Origin: Stercorarius parasiticus
Lineage: Eukaryota; Chordata; Aves; Charadriiformes; Stercorariidae
Direction of reading: 5' to 3'
Length of the DNA stretch: 64,000 bases
NCBI GenBank assembly: GCA_013396915.1
Contig: VWZL01000430.1
Coordinates: forward strand, 1,129,309-1,193,308
The translations under genes and the position numbers were made by a program. The notes under the pieces are model-generated. The model had not been told where the DNA came from. It saw only the letters and a list, made by a program, of their open reading frames with translations, and searched no databases. The stretch's first letter is position 1. Every line of letters starts with the position of its first letter. Positions 10,426 through 23,800 of the stretch are shown one piece after another.

Positions 10426-12229
10426 ACATGTACATATAAATATGTGTACCTACACATCTGAGTGTTTCCTCTCCAACACAGAGGATTCCCTGCCAGGTGT
10501 GCAGAGCAAGATGCTGGATGTGATAATTCCTCCCTACCAGGCTGACTGCCTTCAGCCAGGGGGCAAAATCCTGCAGGATCTCACCAAAGGCGGCACGTGG
10601 AAAAGCAATCCCACCAGCGGAGATCAGATTATGACACCGTCGTTCAGATGTCTAAACTGCTTCGCTTGAGATTTATCTGAATGTTGCAAACTCAGCACTT
10701 TACCCAGAATATCCTGACATGATTTCCCTTAAAGGCCCAGTTCCTGGAGCCCGGTGAGAGTTTCAGTTTTCCTTAACAACCACAGCCCGAAGAAAACTTG
10801 CAACCTAAATCCTCAAAAACCATGAGATAAAACTTAAATAAGTAGTAAGTCTTCACCCCTAAATCCCAAACTGTATTATGCTTAAAACCCCACCGTTTTC
10901 AAACCATTTTCATGAGTTAAGAAACTCTGATTTATTTTTTCTCATCCTATGCTAGCAACTGGTGATGCCGCTGCCCAGCCAGCTGTTTGGAAACAACTGC
11001 AAGACATTGGGAAGAGGGTGCTGGGAGGAGAGAAAACCCGGGTAATACAAGCTGAAGCGAGAAGCACTGATTCATAAATCCGAGCAGCGTGGCATGAACA
11101 TGATCACTTCTAACTAGTGAAATTTATTCTCCGGCATCCTCCCAATACTGAAAAGGCTTCAATGAAACCCAGGGCTGAACAGCCACAACAACGCTGGGGC
11201 CCAAGGGGCGTATTTTAGTAGAGGAAATTAATAGAACTAAATGCAAATAATCATCTCCTGAAAGAGCCCGAACGACCTCCAACAGCAACGCTTGCCTCAG
11301 CAGGCTCCAATTTCCATTTCTAGGGAACAAGGCGGCTGGGAATTTCCCTCCTGCCGGCAGGGCTGGGTTCAGAGCACAGGAACCTCCCCGAGAAAAGTCC
11401 CAGTCTGGGGGTCACTTTGCTTGAAAAACCTCTTTATTTAGCCAATATGCATGCAAACCTGGACTCAGTCGCAGTTTCTCAGGGCTCCCTGGTCTTTCTT
11501 GCTCAGCATCCTGGCTCCTGGTGATGCATTGCTCCCCTCCTCGTTGCTTTTCAGTAACCCCTCTCCCATCCCCTCCCATCCCCAGGACATCTGCCTGCTC
11601 CTGTCTTTACTGGTGCCTCTCACTATGTTCAAACCCATTCTCTTTTTCAACAATTCAGATCAACAGTGATGCTTTTACTCAAAACACAATAAATTACAGA
11701 AGCTCAGGAAAATGGCCACGTGCTTCCCACCACTGACACTTGAACCGATCAAAAGATGCACCTGAAAACAAATACTAGTTGTGCTTCTGTGTCCATTAGG
11801 TTCTTTTTAACACATAAATCAAAGAACTGTGGTTATTCCAGCTTATTTTCTACCAAAAAATGATGCTGCAGTTTTAAAATGAATCAGATTGTTTCACTGG
11901 GAAAAAAAATAATCCAAGTTACTGGGGGGAATAAAGAATATCCCACACTCCCATTATCGTAGAGGTGTTGAAGAGAGTTGAAACTCCAGTATCACTGAAG
12001 AAAAGAAAAACCATCCACACTGTTCTAAAGAAAGGAGAAATGTTCCAGGTCAGAAAACAGGATAAACAAGCACGATTATTCCCAACTAAATGTCAGATAA
12101 AGTACATCTATCACCTGAGATGCTTAGCAGCCAAGTACCTACAGTGAAGATACTCACAATCCCTCTACCTCCAGCTTAATGAAAGGAAAATAAACCAGAA
12201 AAAAATGGCAGACACCTCATAAACATATA
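10426..12229. other. Non-coding stretch, no gene seen
   Basis: No exon or mobile element recognised. At 11215-11265 sequence with ATTAATAG and a perfect octamer ATGCAAAT (11241-11248) resembles regulatory DNA in texture. A pyrimidine-rich part lies at about 11490-11660. Confidence 0.55.
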
Positions 12230-12286
12230 GGAGAGAGAGAGATATATATATATCTCTCCCATTTTTTTTTCTCTTTCTCTCTCTCT
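12230..12286. repeat. GA/TA/TC simple repeat with a perfect 22-bp palindrome
   Basis: A GA run passes into a TA run and then TC, so that 12237-12258 is a perfect palindrome (GAGAGATATAT and its complement). A T run and a further CT run follow to 12286. The outer GA and CT runs are also complementary, so a longer hairpin is possible. Confidence 0.93.
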
Positions 12287-15200
12287 GTAAGACAGGTAGT
12301 AAGGGGTCTTGGATGACCAGTCACCAAAGAGGTTACAGTAGAAACTCTGCAAGTTGGATAATTTGAAATGGGACAAAGCACTTGAACTTGTGCAGAAGGA
12401 ATGCTGGTCCCAGAAGGGAGTATGGTGCCCTAATTGTTCTTTTTCTTGAATCCGCTACATTCATTTCCTAATGCTCTGCCAATGTTATTCCCATTCCCAT
12501 GGTTTGTGTGGTTTTTGAAGCCCTTCAACCACCACCATACCCCAATGAGGGAAACCTAGTAAAAAAAAAAACTAAAAAAACACCCCTACAGAATAACTTT
12601 TCATATTATGTCAGGCCACGGAAGATTCAGTTTTATATGATTTCTCCCTCTGAAAAAGGAGCGGCCCTTCCCACTGCCTGCCTGGACCTGGGGCAGCCGA
12701 TGGGACCTGCAGCCCTCCCCTTGGGACAGGAATCACAGGCACGGCACTGGCACACATCTATACACACCTGAGAGCAACATCTACAGTCATAACACGCAAG
12801 TAATTTCAAATTTGGCTTCTTAGTGTATTTTTTACATTTTTAGTCAACCGGTCAATGCTTTCTAAATCTATGTGTGCCCCCCAGGAATTTACCTGGATGG
12901 TGGCTGCACCAAGCCCTGCCAGTCCGGGTGATTTCAGACAACCCATTTCTGTGCAGCACAGCCCTTCAGCAAACTCTCTGCATGTGTCTGGCCAAACCCG
13001 GAACTATTTCCACTTTTCTCCTGATGCCGGCATGGACCTACCTTCCTGCTAAAGAGCCAACTGCTGCTAGAAATTTTACATGTTACAGAAAATACTTACA
13101 TTTTTCTATACAAAGCAAGCTTCTCCAAATGACCACCGTGCCAACTCATTAAATTAGATATTCTCTTTAACAGATTGCCACAGCTACTAGCAAAATACCA
13201 TTTCTATTTCTTTTAAATGGTACCCCACAAACCAGACAAGAGTTTGAGATTTATCCTTCTGCCAGTTCAGGATTTCCAGGTTAAAACTACTTTCAAGGAC
13301 TTTTTTTTTTTACCTGCCAGACATTCCCCGTTATGCAAATGGCATGAGTGTGGCTGAACGTACTTGGGTGACTGAGGCTTTGCACACCCGTGAGAACTGC
13401 CATAGGTTTGGATAACCAGGAGTTTCCCATTGCAGGGGTTTCAAATAATAAGAAAGTGGCTTTTCCCCCCAACTGGGCTCCACAAGGGTTTTGACTCTGA
13501 GCCTGAAAACAAGTTATTTTAATTCTAAGAGTTTAGCTTTACTGCATGCAAGACTGTCACCTCCTCACCACTGTGGTTTGGCCCCGTGCCCACAACATTT
13601 GATGCTTTTCTAAAAACCAAGCCAAGGCACAGCGCTAAGCTGCAAAAATGTACAGTTTGGAGTCGGACAGGCATTATGAGATGAAATGACCCAGCATTGG
13701 CGTTTGGAAGAGGGTGGATTCCTCTCTAATGACCAGCTGGTGGGGCTGGGGTCACCTTGGAGCCCATGATAACCTGTCCCAGCAGTGGGGACAGGGAGGG
13801 AGAACAATACCGCCATCTTCACCCCGGGCTGCTGGTCCCTGTGAGTTGGGGCTGAACAACACGGAAGGAGCTTGCAAGGAGACGTGCTCGCTCGGCATCT
13901 CCTTTGCAAACAGGGCTTTCAAGCTAACAACAAAAATACCCTTGAATGCAGCCCTGACAGTCAGTCTGGAAATGACACCGAGAGGCAGCATTTCTGCCAA
14001 AGAGAAAGCAACAGGGAAAGCTTTATATCATCCCAAGTCAACTGCTGAGGTCTCGAATAAATACCATCTGGAGCTCTCTTGCAGACCTGCTGCTTTTCCT
14101 TTCAGATGTAGGATCTACCTAACATAACACACGGCAGCTGCAAATCTGGGCAGAGTTCCTGCGAGCCGTGAAGTCGATCATCTTCACCTGCAGAAAATAT
14201 TGGCTGCATACAACACGCCGCGAGCAGGAGGAAGTATGTACAAATTAATTACTTGCCTGAGGCGACTTGATATTTTCCTTAACTAGGTCAAATAAACTGT
14301 AGCAAACCACTCTGTCTCCCTCTCCCCTTAAAAAAATACCAAGTTGCAGGTTTAATGAACTGAGCTTCCTTCCAAAAATAGTTTTGCAGGTTGAGACTGC
14401 AGCTTTCCTTATCATATAAGATGTACACAAAGGAGAGAAAAAGAAGTCAGTGTTGGGGGTGTTGATGTCCAATGTGTACAGAACCAGCTTTCAGTGCTTC
14501 TAACTGCAAGGAACAGATACTGTTTTGATGCACTAAGAATAAGACCTTAGGATTTTCACCTTTAAGCCATCGGTGGTTCAATGCCTGAAGCAGCTCTGGT
14601 GTCCCTGTTACCAGTCTTAGGGTCCCAGATGGAAGAATTTGAAGGTACAATTTCATCTGCCTTGACCCCGTGTCATCGCTTACACTGGTGTTAACTGGAG
14701 ATAATGTGCTACTAAACCACAGGGGAATCCTTGGCCCTCCTTTTGCATAGAAATACAAGAACCAACAGTCCTGAGCAATGGAGGCATCAGCATCCATGCC
14801 ATGCATGGTGTGGCTGGTATTCTCAACACAGATGGTGACACCCCTTTTGCCCCTCCAGATGGCTGGGCAGGCTGGTGGGGAGCGCTAATACCAGCAACGC
14901 TTATGAAACTGCTGCTTGGACTGCAACTGTCTAGGGAGAGACCCGGCGCACATCTTGTGCAGAAAGATGTTCACCATCAAGTGGTCATGCTGACCATTAG
15001 ACATAGAAATAATAAAATGAAACACATCCTGGAGAACATGTCATCTGCAGAAGAGTTTCACACCTGTGGGATGTGCTGGGTTGCACCAGCCTTTGCACTT
15101 GAGCTCACGCTCACTGCACAGAGGAAAGGAAAATTTCTCTGACCCAGAACTCTTCCCCTTTCCTTGGTATGCTGGAATGCTTGGTATTTAACAAGCTCCT

Positions 15201-17385
15201 GTAAGGGTATAAACAACACCATATTCTCCACTGGGAAACACCATTGTGAGGACCTGGAACTGTCTAGGAAATGAATGTGGAAAATCCCGAGTCAAAAGCA
15301 AAAGACGGCAGAAGTTTCATTCACCAGCGAGACTCGCAGTGAGAGTCAGACGTGGCAAAAGCATCGCATCTGAAGTCTGACTCGTTTTTCTGGGTCCATG
15401 CTAAGACACCACACTCGTCTGCTCACAAGTTTCCCACTAGGAATCACTTGCAAATGCACTTGTAATTACTCTGAAATTGTACTCCATGTTTTTTGCTGAT
15501 GGATTCTGCCCAAAACTGTGACACACCATCCAGGCACAGCACGAGTAGAGCCAGACACAACTAAAACCCACCTGGGTTACACAGGATTTCTTTCAAAGGC
15601 GGCAGTACATATCCAAAGTCATACCAGTTAAAGAACTTGCTTAAAGCTGTCAGGCACCCCAGTAAAAATGAGCAGTGTGACTCTTAGTGGGGTGGTTTTC
15701 TTGATGCTACAGTAAAAACAGTGGAAGTTCCTGGTTTTTTGTGCACATAGTTTCTTTGCAACCCAGGGGTCTCCAACACAGACCACAGAGACCTTAAAGG
15801 AAACATGCTCTGTCCAGGTAGGCTTACTGCAAAAATGCAAAGATGTTAAACACGGAAATTCTGTGAAGCACCTTAAAATTTTGACCACATCACCTGCGAA
15901 CCCTGTGTTAGTTTGTGCAGCTCCCAGAAACCATGAAATGCAGCACCGACAAGCAGAAAATTGAGATGACCAGGGATTGTTGAAACATTTTCAGCAGTTG
16001 CAAAGCTTATTTTAAGTTCTATCCCAACACGGGTGTTGCTAATATCCCTATAGCATATTTGGGTAGTGAAAAGGAACAGCAAGAAAGAAAAAACCCAGAT
16101 GACCAGTAACACAAATACAATTGATTTATCAGAAACAGCCCTGCTGTTTTAAATCAAAACAGTGAACAGTTACTGCTTTGGCAGACTAGTTAACAATCAA
16201 AATCAACAATTGCTTGTAATGTCACTGGTGGCCTATAAAAATCCTCTCCAAAACCACTACTGGTCTTCTTCCATCAGTGAAGAATACCATAAGAACATCC
16301 GCTCAGGCAGCTTATGCCATTTAGAGTCGAACCACGTTAATAATTGGGTTTCAACCACATAATTTTGTCCCTCCTGAATAGCCAGTCCCCATATTTTCAG
16401 CAGTGCACTGCTGTCTCACACCAATTCTGATTCACTCACAGATTCTCAAACAACTGCCAGGGCTCCAAGCTTTTGGAAAGCCTGAAGTCACAGCTGTACA
16501 CATAAAACTACAATTTTAAAAAAAAAAAAAAACACACACACAAAAGCACCAAGGCCTAGAAATATTTTTGAAGCTAATAAAATAAATCCTCTCCCCATTC
16601 CTGAAGACCACACCTCACCTTTGCTAATAGTTCCCAAACTAAGCTTACCTTCAGCTGTAATAAGAAATATTTGTTAGAAAATTATGTAGGAATGAAAATA
16701 GGACCTTATGAAGAACTTTCTTCCTGCACTGAGCTACAGGACTCAACACTGGAAAATGCTGCGTTTTACAAAGTAGTAAAGTGGCCTTTGAACGAACAGC
16801 TGCAGTTCACATTGATGTTTAATTAAAAAACAGCTGGGATGGAAAGCGGCTGCTTATCAAGAGCTAATAACTACATTTCCTACTAATCTACAGAGTGCTC
16901 CATCAATGAGGCAATCATAAATATATATAAATATCATACATATATTTTTATATCTGTATAAAGATAAAGCATGTGTTGGCTTTGCAAAATGGCATATTCC
17001 AAGGAGGAGCCTGTCCCCATGAAGGGCTTTCAGTCGGGCATCTAAACAAGTCTTTAAGTAAATGGCATTATAAGAAAATCTGTCCTTCTCATACCAGCAG
17101 CATCCCACCTGCGCAGGCTCCCGGAGCCTGCTGAAGCATCCGCAGAGAGAGCCAGGAGGCAGCAAAAACCCCCTCCACCTGCTCCTGCTTTCTGAAGGTC
17201 CCTGGGCGTCCTCCCACCGCTTACCCCGCCAGACGGCCGATAAACCCCACGCTAGACAGGAAGAAATTAGGAGCAAAGACTATAAATACAGCGGGAGAAA
17301 GGCAGAAGCAAAGAGGTGCAATAACAGGCGGCATTTCAGGCAAAATCCAGTGCTGCACATCTTGGGGGACAGGGGAAATTCCTGG
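12287..17385. other. Non-coding stretch, no gene seen
   Basis: About 5 kb without a recognised gene or interspersed repeat. Small items: octamer ATGCAAAT at 13333-13340, an A run followed by CA steps (16518-16541, listed), and a TA-rich patch at about 16918-16962. The 137-codon plus frame at 13714-14127 matches no family I know. Confidence 0.55.
16518..16541. repeat. A run followed by CA repeat
   Basis: About fifteen A followed by four to five CA units. Simple sequence, no attached element recognised. Confidence 0.9.
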
Positions 17386-17600
17386 GGTCGGCACAATTTT
17401 GCACCCTGCGTTTGGCATTGCCGCGGAGATAAGCGGAGGGTGCAGGGCTTGCCCCCGGCTCGGCACAGCCGCGGAGGGTTTCCTCCGTAACCTCATTATT
17501 ACCTTACATTTCTCTACACTTAACGGCTTAAGCTTCTTATCTTCCACATGCTCTGAGTCTATGCAAATAGCGCTAATAAAAGCAAAGGATTCTCATTATA
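17386..17600. promoter_or_regulatory. Short CpG cluster followed by a POU-type octamer (candidate regulatory element)
   Basis: I count about ten CpG dinucleotides in 17388-17487, far denser than the surrounding AT-leaning DNA. GCCGCGGAG occurs twice, at 17420-17428 and 17468-17476. A perfect octamer ATGCAAAT follows at 17561-17568, next to AGCGCTAATAAAAGC. Octamers are bound by POU-domain factors, and CpG clusters often mark unmethylated regulatory DNA. Activity is an inference; no exon is visible on either strand. Confidence 0.3.
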
Positions 17601-19320
17601 GCACAAATCTCTTCTCAGAGCACAGTTGTGGCCTTTTTTTCTCTAAGCACCAGGAAACAGCCTGGGAAGACAAAGGAGCGCAGCCTCAGAGGACAAAAAA
17701 AATGCAAAGAGCAGCTAAAATACAGTGAGTGGAGCCTTTTATTCACCTCCTCCAAGGCCAGCAGCTCCATCCCTTGGAGTTCAAGTTCACGTTCAGAGGG
17801 ATTCCCAGAAGCCAGCTAAACCTGCTGGGTACGTTCAAGTAAATACGTCCCCACTCCTACAATTTAACTTTCAGAGCCGGGGAAAAAAAAAAAAAAAAAT
17901 CAAACATGACCAGACTATACTGTCTTGATATCCTAAATCCCGAAGGGCAAGCAGCGAAGGAATCCATTCTTCTCACTGTTCTTCCCACTACCAGCTGTGC
18001 ATCTCAGCTACAAAACTCGTTATCCAAGATGATGGTCCCTCGGACACCTCAGCTCTGCATCTGCTCCCTGCAGGTCTAATTTTGGCCTTTAACCTGGATA
18101 CTATCTCTCCACCTTTGATCAAGCATCTGGCAAGGTTTAAGGACAATTTATGTACTATGACTCTACTCCAGTGCTAAGCAGATGGAGAATAAGGAAATGT
18201 CAACCCGCAGATAAGGGAGGGGATTGGGAATCAAACCCAGAATTCTCTTCCCAGTTGTGTCCCAGGGGATGAGGCAGCTTCTCTCAGTCTCCTCTTTTCC
18301 CATGGAGGTGCCAGTGTTCACGGGTCATGCATACAGGAGAGACAGTATGTCTTAAAATGCAGAGATCTTCATAAAAGATAATGTCGCAGCAAGCCAAAAG
18401 GTTTTTCTTTTTCTCCTTTCCTACTAATTAGGTGCCTGCTAACAAGAAATATCATCCCTTAAACTTTTGACTTGCTTCTATTCTCCCAGTATTTTCACAG
18501 CTCCTGCCCTGAACTTTGCTGCCTTAGATGAGCAGTAATTTAACAGTAAACCTGCGAACTCACAACCTCACCGGTCAGAGAGAAGTTTTGCTCTACAATT
18601 AGCACGAGCAACGCAAGGTAGGCAGAAAAAAGGGGACAGCAAACACAGAGAAATAAAGCAAGCAGTCTACAAGTATCCAGTTTTATCCTGGAAGCTGTTT
18701 CAGTAACACAGAGGTAGTTAATTGCTGGCTAATACAGCCTAAAAGACACATAACTGCCTTTTTCACAGGTTTTCAATACACCGCGCTCTGCAGCAGCTTC
18801 AGGGTCAGATGTTCACCGCGTTCCCTGCCCATCAATCAGCTTTGTGATAATCTGATAATGACAGACTACAAATAACTACCTAAGCTGGTTTGCAGGAAAA
18901 GTTTTGTACCGATTAAAAAGGACAGAATGGCTCCTCGTCAATTAAAGAGGCCATCAGGGATTTGCGAGGGGCTGCACCGGTCCCTTCTTCCCTCGCCACG
19001 CCAACCTGAAGCTTAGCCTGGACCTGAGGAAGGAAACAGGGCTCTGGCAGGCTCTGGCTTGTCTGGCTCAGGGGGTACGGGGGAGTTGCAGCACACTGGG
19101 GACCCTCAAGCACATCTGAGCACTGTTGAGACCTGTTCCTCCAACAACAACCCGGGATGCTCGGGGAGCCACAAGGAAAGCTTGGGAACACCCACAGAGC
19201 ACTACAGCAGAGGAAAGGTTCAGGCTGACAAGGAGTTTTGGCAAGTTGTAAAGTAAAATATTTCCTAATCCCCCGTTCATTTGCAGGAACCCCATAGAAA
19301 TCTCAAAATCAAGTTCTCGG
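17601..19320. other. Non-coding stretch, no gene seen
   Basis: Contains an A run of 17 at 17883-17899. The rest is single-copy DNA without recognisable coding or repeat content. Confidence 0.55.
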
Positions 19321-19520
19321 CAATCACAAGACCGGCGCTGATCCTGCAGATTTGCTGTCCACAAGTGGCCGGGGGAATCGGCGGATCCGGGCAGAGGGCA
19401 GACAGGTCGGCGTGTGGGTCCGACCGTCACATTTTATCACAGAATCACTTGGCATTTCATTAAAAACAACAGCGTGCAGGCCAGTGTCAGAGGAATATGC
19501 AAATGTAATTATATCAAAAA
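19321..19520. promoter_or_regulatory. Second CpG cluster followed by an octamer (candidate regulatory element)
   Basis: About ten CpGs fall in 19331-19426, and ATGCAAAT lies at 19497-19504. This repeats the arrangement at 17.4 kb, although I see no base-level similarity between the two. A 124-codon minus frame (19324-19698) spans it but matches no known protein. The regulatory reading is inferred from composition and motif only. Confidence 0.28.
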
Positions 19521-20770
19521 AGAAATCCCTATTTTGTAGAGAAACTTTCACCTTCTTCCCTCCCCTCACCACGATGTCAGGACTGTCAGGTGTCCCCACG
19601 TTCACCTGAAACCTTCCAGAGAAACCAGCCTCAGCTACTCTACATCCTACTTTGGATGCAAACAGCATGAGCGGCCAAAATATTCCTGTTAACACCAACT
19701 AGATTAATATAGATCACACAAATATTTCAAAGTACGCCTGCATGCATATTCATCTTTATCTGGATAATGTGTAACACCAGCACAGCAAAGCCCATGTCTA
19801 ATCAGAAATGCTCTGTTTGAAAGCGCCGAGCTGCCCTTCACACCACACCACCCAGCATTTGCTCTCCTTCTTTTTTACCTCCCTTTCTTTTTTTTTTTTT
19901 TCTTTTTAAACACTGTGACTCTTCAAAGAGAATTTTCCACACTTTGGACACATGCTGTGTTTAAAGGCTTGGGAAGCCTTTTTAATTTGAAAAAGGCACC
20001 ACTGAAAACAGAAACACTTGAAAGGAAAAGCACTCAGGAAATATTAATACGAAAGAGGTGGGATCCATGTGTTTTCCTTTGAAAAGTTCTAATATCTGAA
20101 AGCTCAGACATACCTTGATAGACAACAGCAGGTCAGCCAGGATGTACAACACAACATTTCTGTTGGCCACAGGTTCTTTCTTCTTTCTTTTTAAATAAAT
20201 ACGTACTAGTTTAAACTAAAGACTACTTACAATCCATGCTTAATAAGACTGTCATGTTTGAACAACTGATTGTGCAGACTACAAATATGCAAGGATGTAT
20301 TTAATTATCTGGAATTACAGGATGGGGGGTTGCATTTTTTAACACATAGTTGGTTGTTTTCTTTTTTGAAAGATCTAAAGCCAGTTAACCACGTAAGAAG
20401 AGTTGGGACCAGCCTCATGTCAGCGAAGACCCTGGATTGGAGGGATGCAAGTATTTATGATAAAACTTCACAAAAGTATTAGCTTCAAAATTAAGTTTCT
20501 AAATCTAAGTCGAAAGCATTCACCTCAAACCATGGGATGCAACCATTTGTGCTCATCTGAAATATTTCTGAATTAAAAACGCAAAATACTGTGGCAACTG
20601 GGAGTTAGGTTAAGTGGAGTGCGCTCAGATGAGGCAGTGGCCAGACCCGTGGCTCACAAGCTGGATTTTCCATAAGGTTTGACTTCATTGACTACAACCA
20701 ACCAAGTCTTCTCCTTGGCTCCTCTGATGGCCATGTTGGACAAAACTTTTTACCTTTTGACACCTTAGGT
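19521..20770. other. Non-coding stretch, no gene seen
   Basis: A T-rich run lies at about 19881-19907. I recognise nothing else up to the CR1 tail at 20771. Confidence 0.55.
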
Positions 20771-20831
20771 TACTGGTTGGACTTGATGATCTTAAAGGTC
20801 CCTTCCAACCCAGACCATTCTATGATTCTAT
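20771..20831 (+). mobile_element. CR1 LINE, extreme 3' end only
   Basis: About 60 bp reading TACTGGTTGGACTTGATGAT, then CTTAAAGGTCCCTTCC and the tail CATTCTATGATTCTATG. This is the last segment of a CR1 3' UTR in plus orientation with almost everything 5' lost. The GGACTTGATGATC wording is closer to the copy at 61.6 kb than to the CCCTGGGCAGGGA-type copies. Confidence 0.9.
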
Positions 20832-23800
20832 GCCTGGATGTCTCCTGCTCAAGGACCAGACTCAAACCTCGCACTGCTCAGCTTATGAGATGCAACAAGA
20901 TGATAGAGCCAAGGTGCAGCCCATATGGTTGTTCCACTACCTGTGTGCTGACCTGCTTTGAGGAAGAGCTGGGGGAGAAGTGACAGGGGGAATTAAAATT
21001 TAGTTATTCACAATTTCCTTTTGGATTCAAAACGTTATTCCCGTGAAGGACAGGTCACGCAGGACTTTCAAGGCTGAAATGCTTTTGTAACTCAAGTATC
21101 TCCCTACTGCCTTTCTCATGCATTTACACCCTGAAATGCTATTCCCAACATGTCAACAGTTTCTTAATATTGCTGAAACCACAAATTTACACCAGCTATT
21201 TTCTCAAATTTCTCCAGTGTCCTTCCAGACTAATACAAAACACCTACCGCCTGGTGAGTCTCGCTTGAAGGAACAATGAAGGATTCCTCATCAGCACACT
21301 GCAAAGGACAAATTCCACGTCTCACACTGCCTCAAAAAGCCGCAATCATTCACATTGTCATCAGGAAACGCGGCATGCCTTCAGCTTCCGAAATCATGCC
21401 GCGCTCTTTGTATTGCATCCCATTAGCTCTGAGATAATAAATAATGACAATGCACAGCACTGACATAACACTTCTATTCTTGGAGCACAAAACACTTTAT
21501 GAACGCATGCAAACATCATTAGTGCAATTTTGCAAGTGGGGAAACTGCGTGGAGACTTTCAGTTATTTTTTTCCTGAAGTCCTACAAAGAACGAAGTAGT
21601 GGGAAGTTGTTCCTTTAACCCAGTCCCATGGTGTATTTAGGCGCGGAAAAGCCAACAGTGGAGCTAACTGCTCCATTGGGGCTGGCTGGCTAGAAGGTGT
21701 GAAAGTTTCTCTCTGTCCCGTATTTCATTTGCCACTTTGGGTACAGCCAAAGTCGGCAGCGGATGTGGTTTGAAAGCTCCTGTGCGAGTGTTCAAAGCTT
21801 CTCAGAGACGTCATCCACACCATGAGCATCCAAACAAAACAAACCCACCCAGTGGAGCTGCAGGGGCTGCGTCTGAGCCCAGACAATGCTCCCTCAACGC
21901 AAAATATGAGCAAAGAGAGATATTCTGCAAGAGAAGTATTCTGCCAGGGTCGATGCTCCTAGGGTCCATACCCAGCTGACTCCCCAGGCAAAAATTAAAC
22001 CCTTTGCTTCCCAGCACTAAGATCCAAGCAGCATCCCCAAGCAACAGCTCATCATGCAGCTAAAAAATTACAATCTTAAATGTCGCCAGGATGTTTCTCC
22101 AGAAACACACCCAGGTGAGAAAAATGGTGGACTAAGTCAAGAGGTTGTCTCCTCCTTAGGACTAAGCTGAGCTCCCACCTCTCCACAGTGTAATCGAGAG
22201 TAACACCAAAGCAAACAAGCTAGAAGAATACACAGGATTTAAGAGGAAATAATATTCCCAAAACAAATCAGGGTGTGTGATTTCTGGCAATGGAGACAGA
22301 GGGTATTTTGTTCTTTCTCCATGAGAAACATCAAGGCACAAGTTGGCCTGTAGCAGAGCAGGAAAACTCACTGTGCCCAGCTCTGAGTGGACTTACAGGT
22401 ATATCATGTGCTGGGCAATTATTAACTTTTTGTTAATTCATAAAGTATACATAACACTTCTATAGACATTAGCACGAAACAGTTATTAATGCATTAGCTT
22501 TGACAGGAATACCCATGGCAATTTAAGCAAGCACAGAGAATGCCTGTATGGCAGAGAAAATAACACCCATCAGTCATAGCAATAAATGTTGAGGGGAATA
22601 AAGTAAGATCTGTAAGGCAAAGCAGACCAGCTAAAGCACAGTTTGAACTGACAATACAGAACTGAAGAAGGGCTCTCCAGCGGTTGAGTGAGCAGCCTGG
22701 CTAGCGGCTTAAATAGTATAGGCTGCACAATTTATTTTTAAGCCAATAAAGAAAAACAAATCTGCCGCCCAAATAAACCAGAACACATTTATACACTTAC
22801 AGCAGCAGCTCATGCCGACAAAATTGGAGCTATTAGGCACACCAGGCAGGCAAACAACAACCCCCATTTCCTATCATTTGGCCTCCCTATATTGGCCGTT
22901 GAGAGGAGGTGACACGGAGATGCCACCTCGAAGTAGTATTACTGGGCTCTGTCCTGGTGCAGGGCTGGGATGGGTGATAGGTTCCTCGCAGCCTGCTCAG
23001 GGCAGGTTTGGGGCTGCAGCCCAGCGCAAGGTCGTCTCCCACCATGATGCAGAGGAGCAGCCTGGCAGAAGAGGAGTCGGCCTTGGAGAGGCTGCCTCCA
23101 GATGATCCAGCTCCTGAGACAGACACCTCCCCGTGCAAGAGGGTGCTTCTCCACATCCAGCGAAACAGAGGGGGGAAAAAGCAGGGATGCAGCAATGATT
23201 ACACGGGCTACTTTTCCCTATTAAATGCTCTGTGATGAAGAGTCTAACTGAGCCAAAATGCAACAGCTCAGTTTGTTAACACCAAAACGCTTCCACCCTC
23301 CACACGCTGATTGCATTCAGACATCCACAGGCAGCCCATTGTAATTCTAGTTTGTATTTTTGCAAGAGTTGGGCAGAGTTTAATTAATCAGTCTAGGGGA
23401 ACATGGAATAAAGAAGCCAAACCGCGAGAGCCCAACACCAGGGCAGGCTGCGAGGACAGAGCCGCTGAGCTGGTGTGCAGCATCTGGCACCAAGGCTTTA
23501 CAGAAAACTTTTAAAGGAGTGAAGCTTCAGCCAGCAAAGTTTCCTTCAACAACAACAACAACAACAACAACAACAAAGTCAGAAGTAGATTAAGGGAAGG
23601 CTCAGAAAAAGCAGACTCTCTTGTAAAAAAACCTATGCAGAAATGGAAAAAAAATCCAATAAATGCTTGCTGTATCTTTGGACATCTTATTTTCCGAGAT
23701 TTAGTGAAAGGGATGTTTTCCAGCTTTGAGAAGCTTGCTGGTTTTATTACCTCTTAAACCTAATTTTTGCTCTGTATAAAACGGCAGGAATCTCAAGTGT

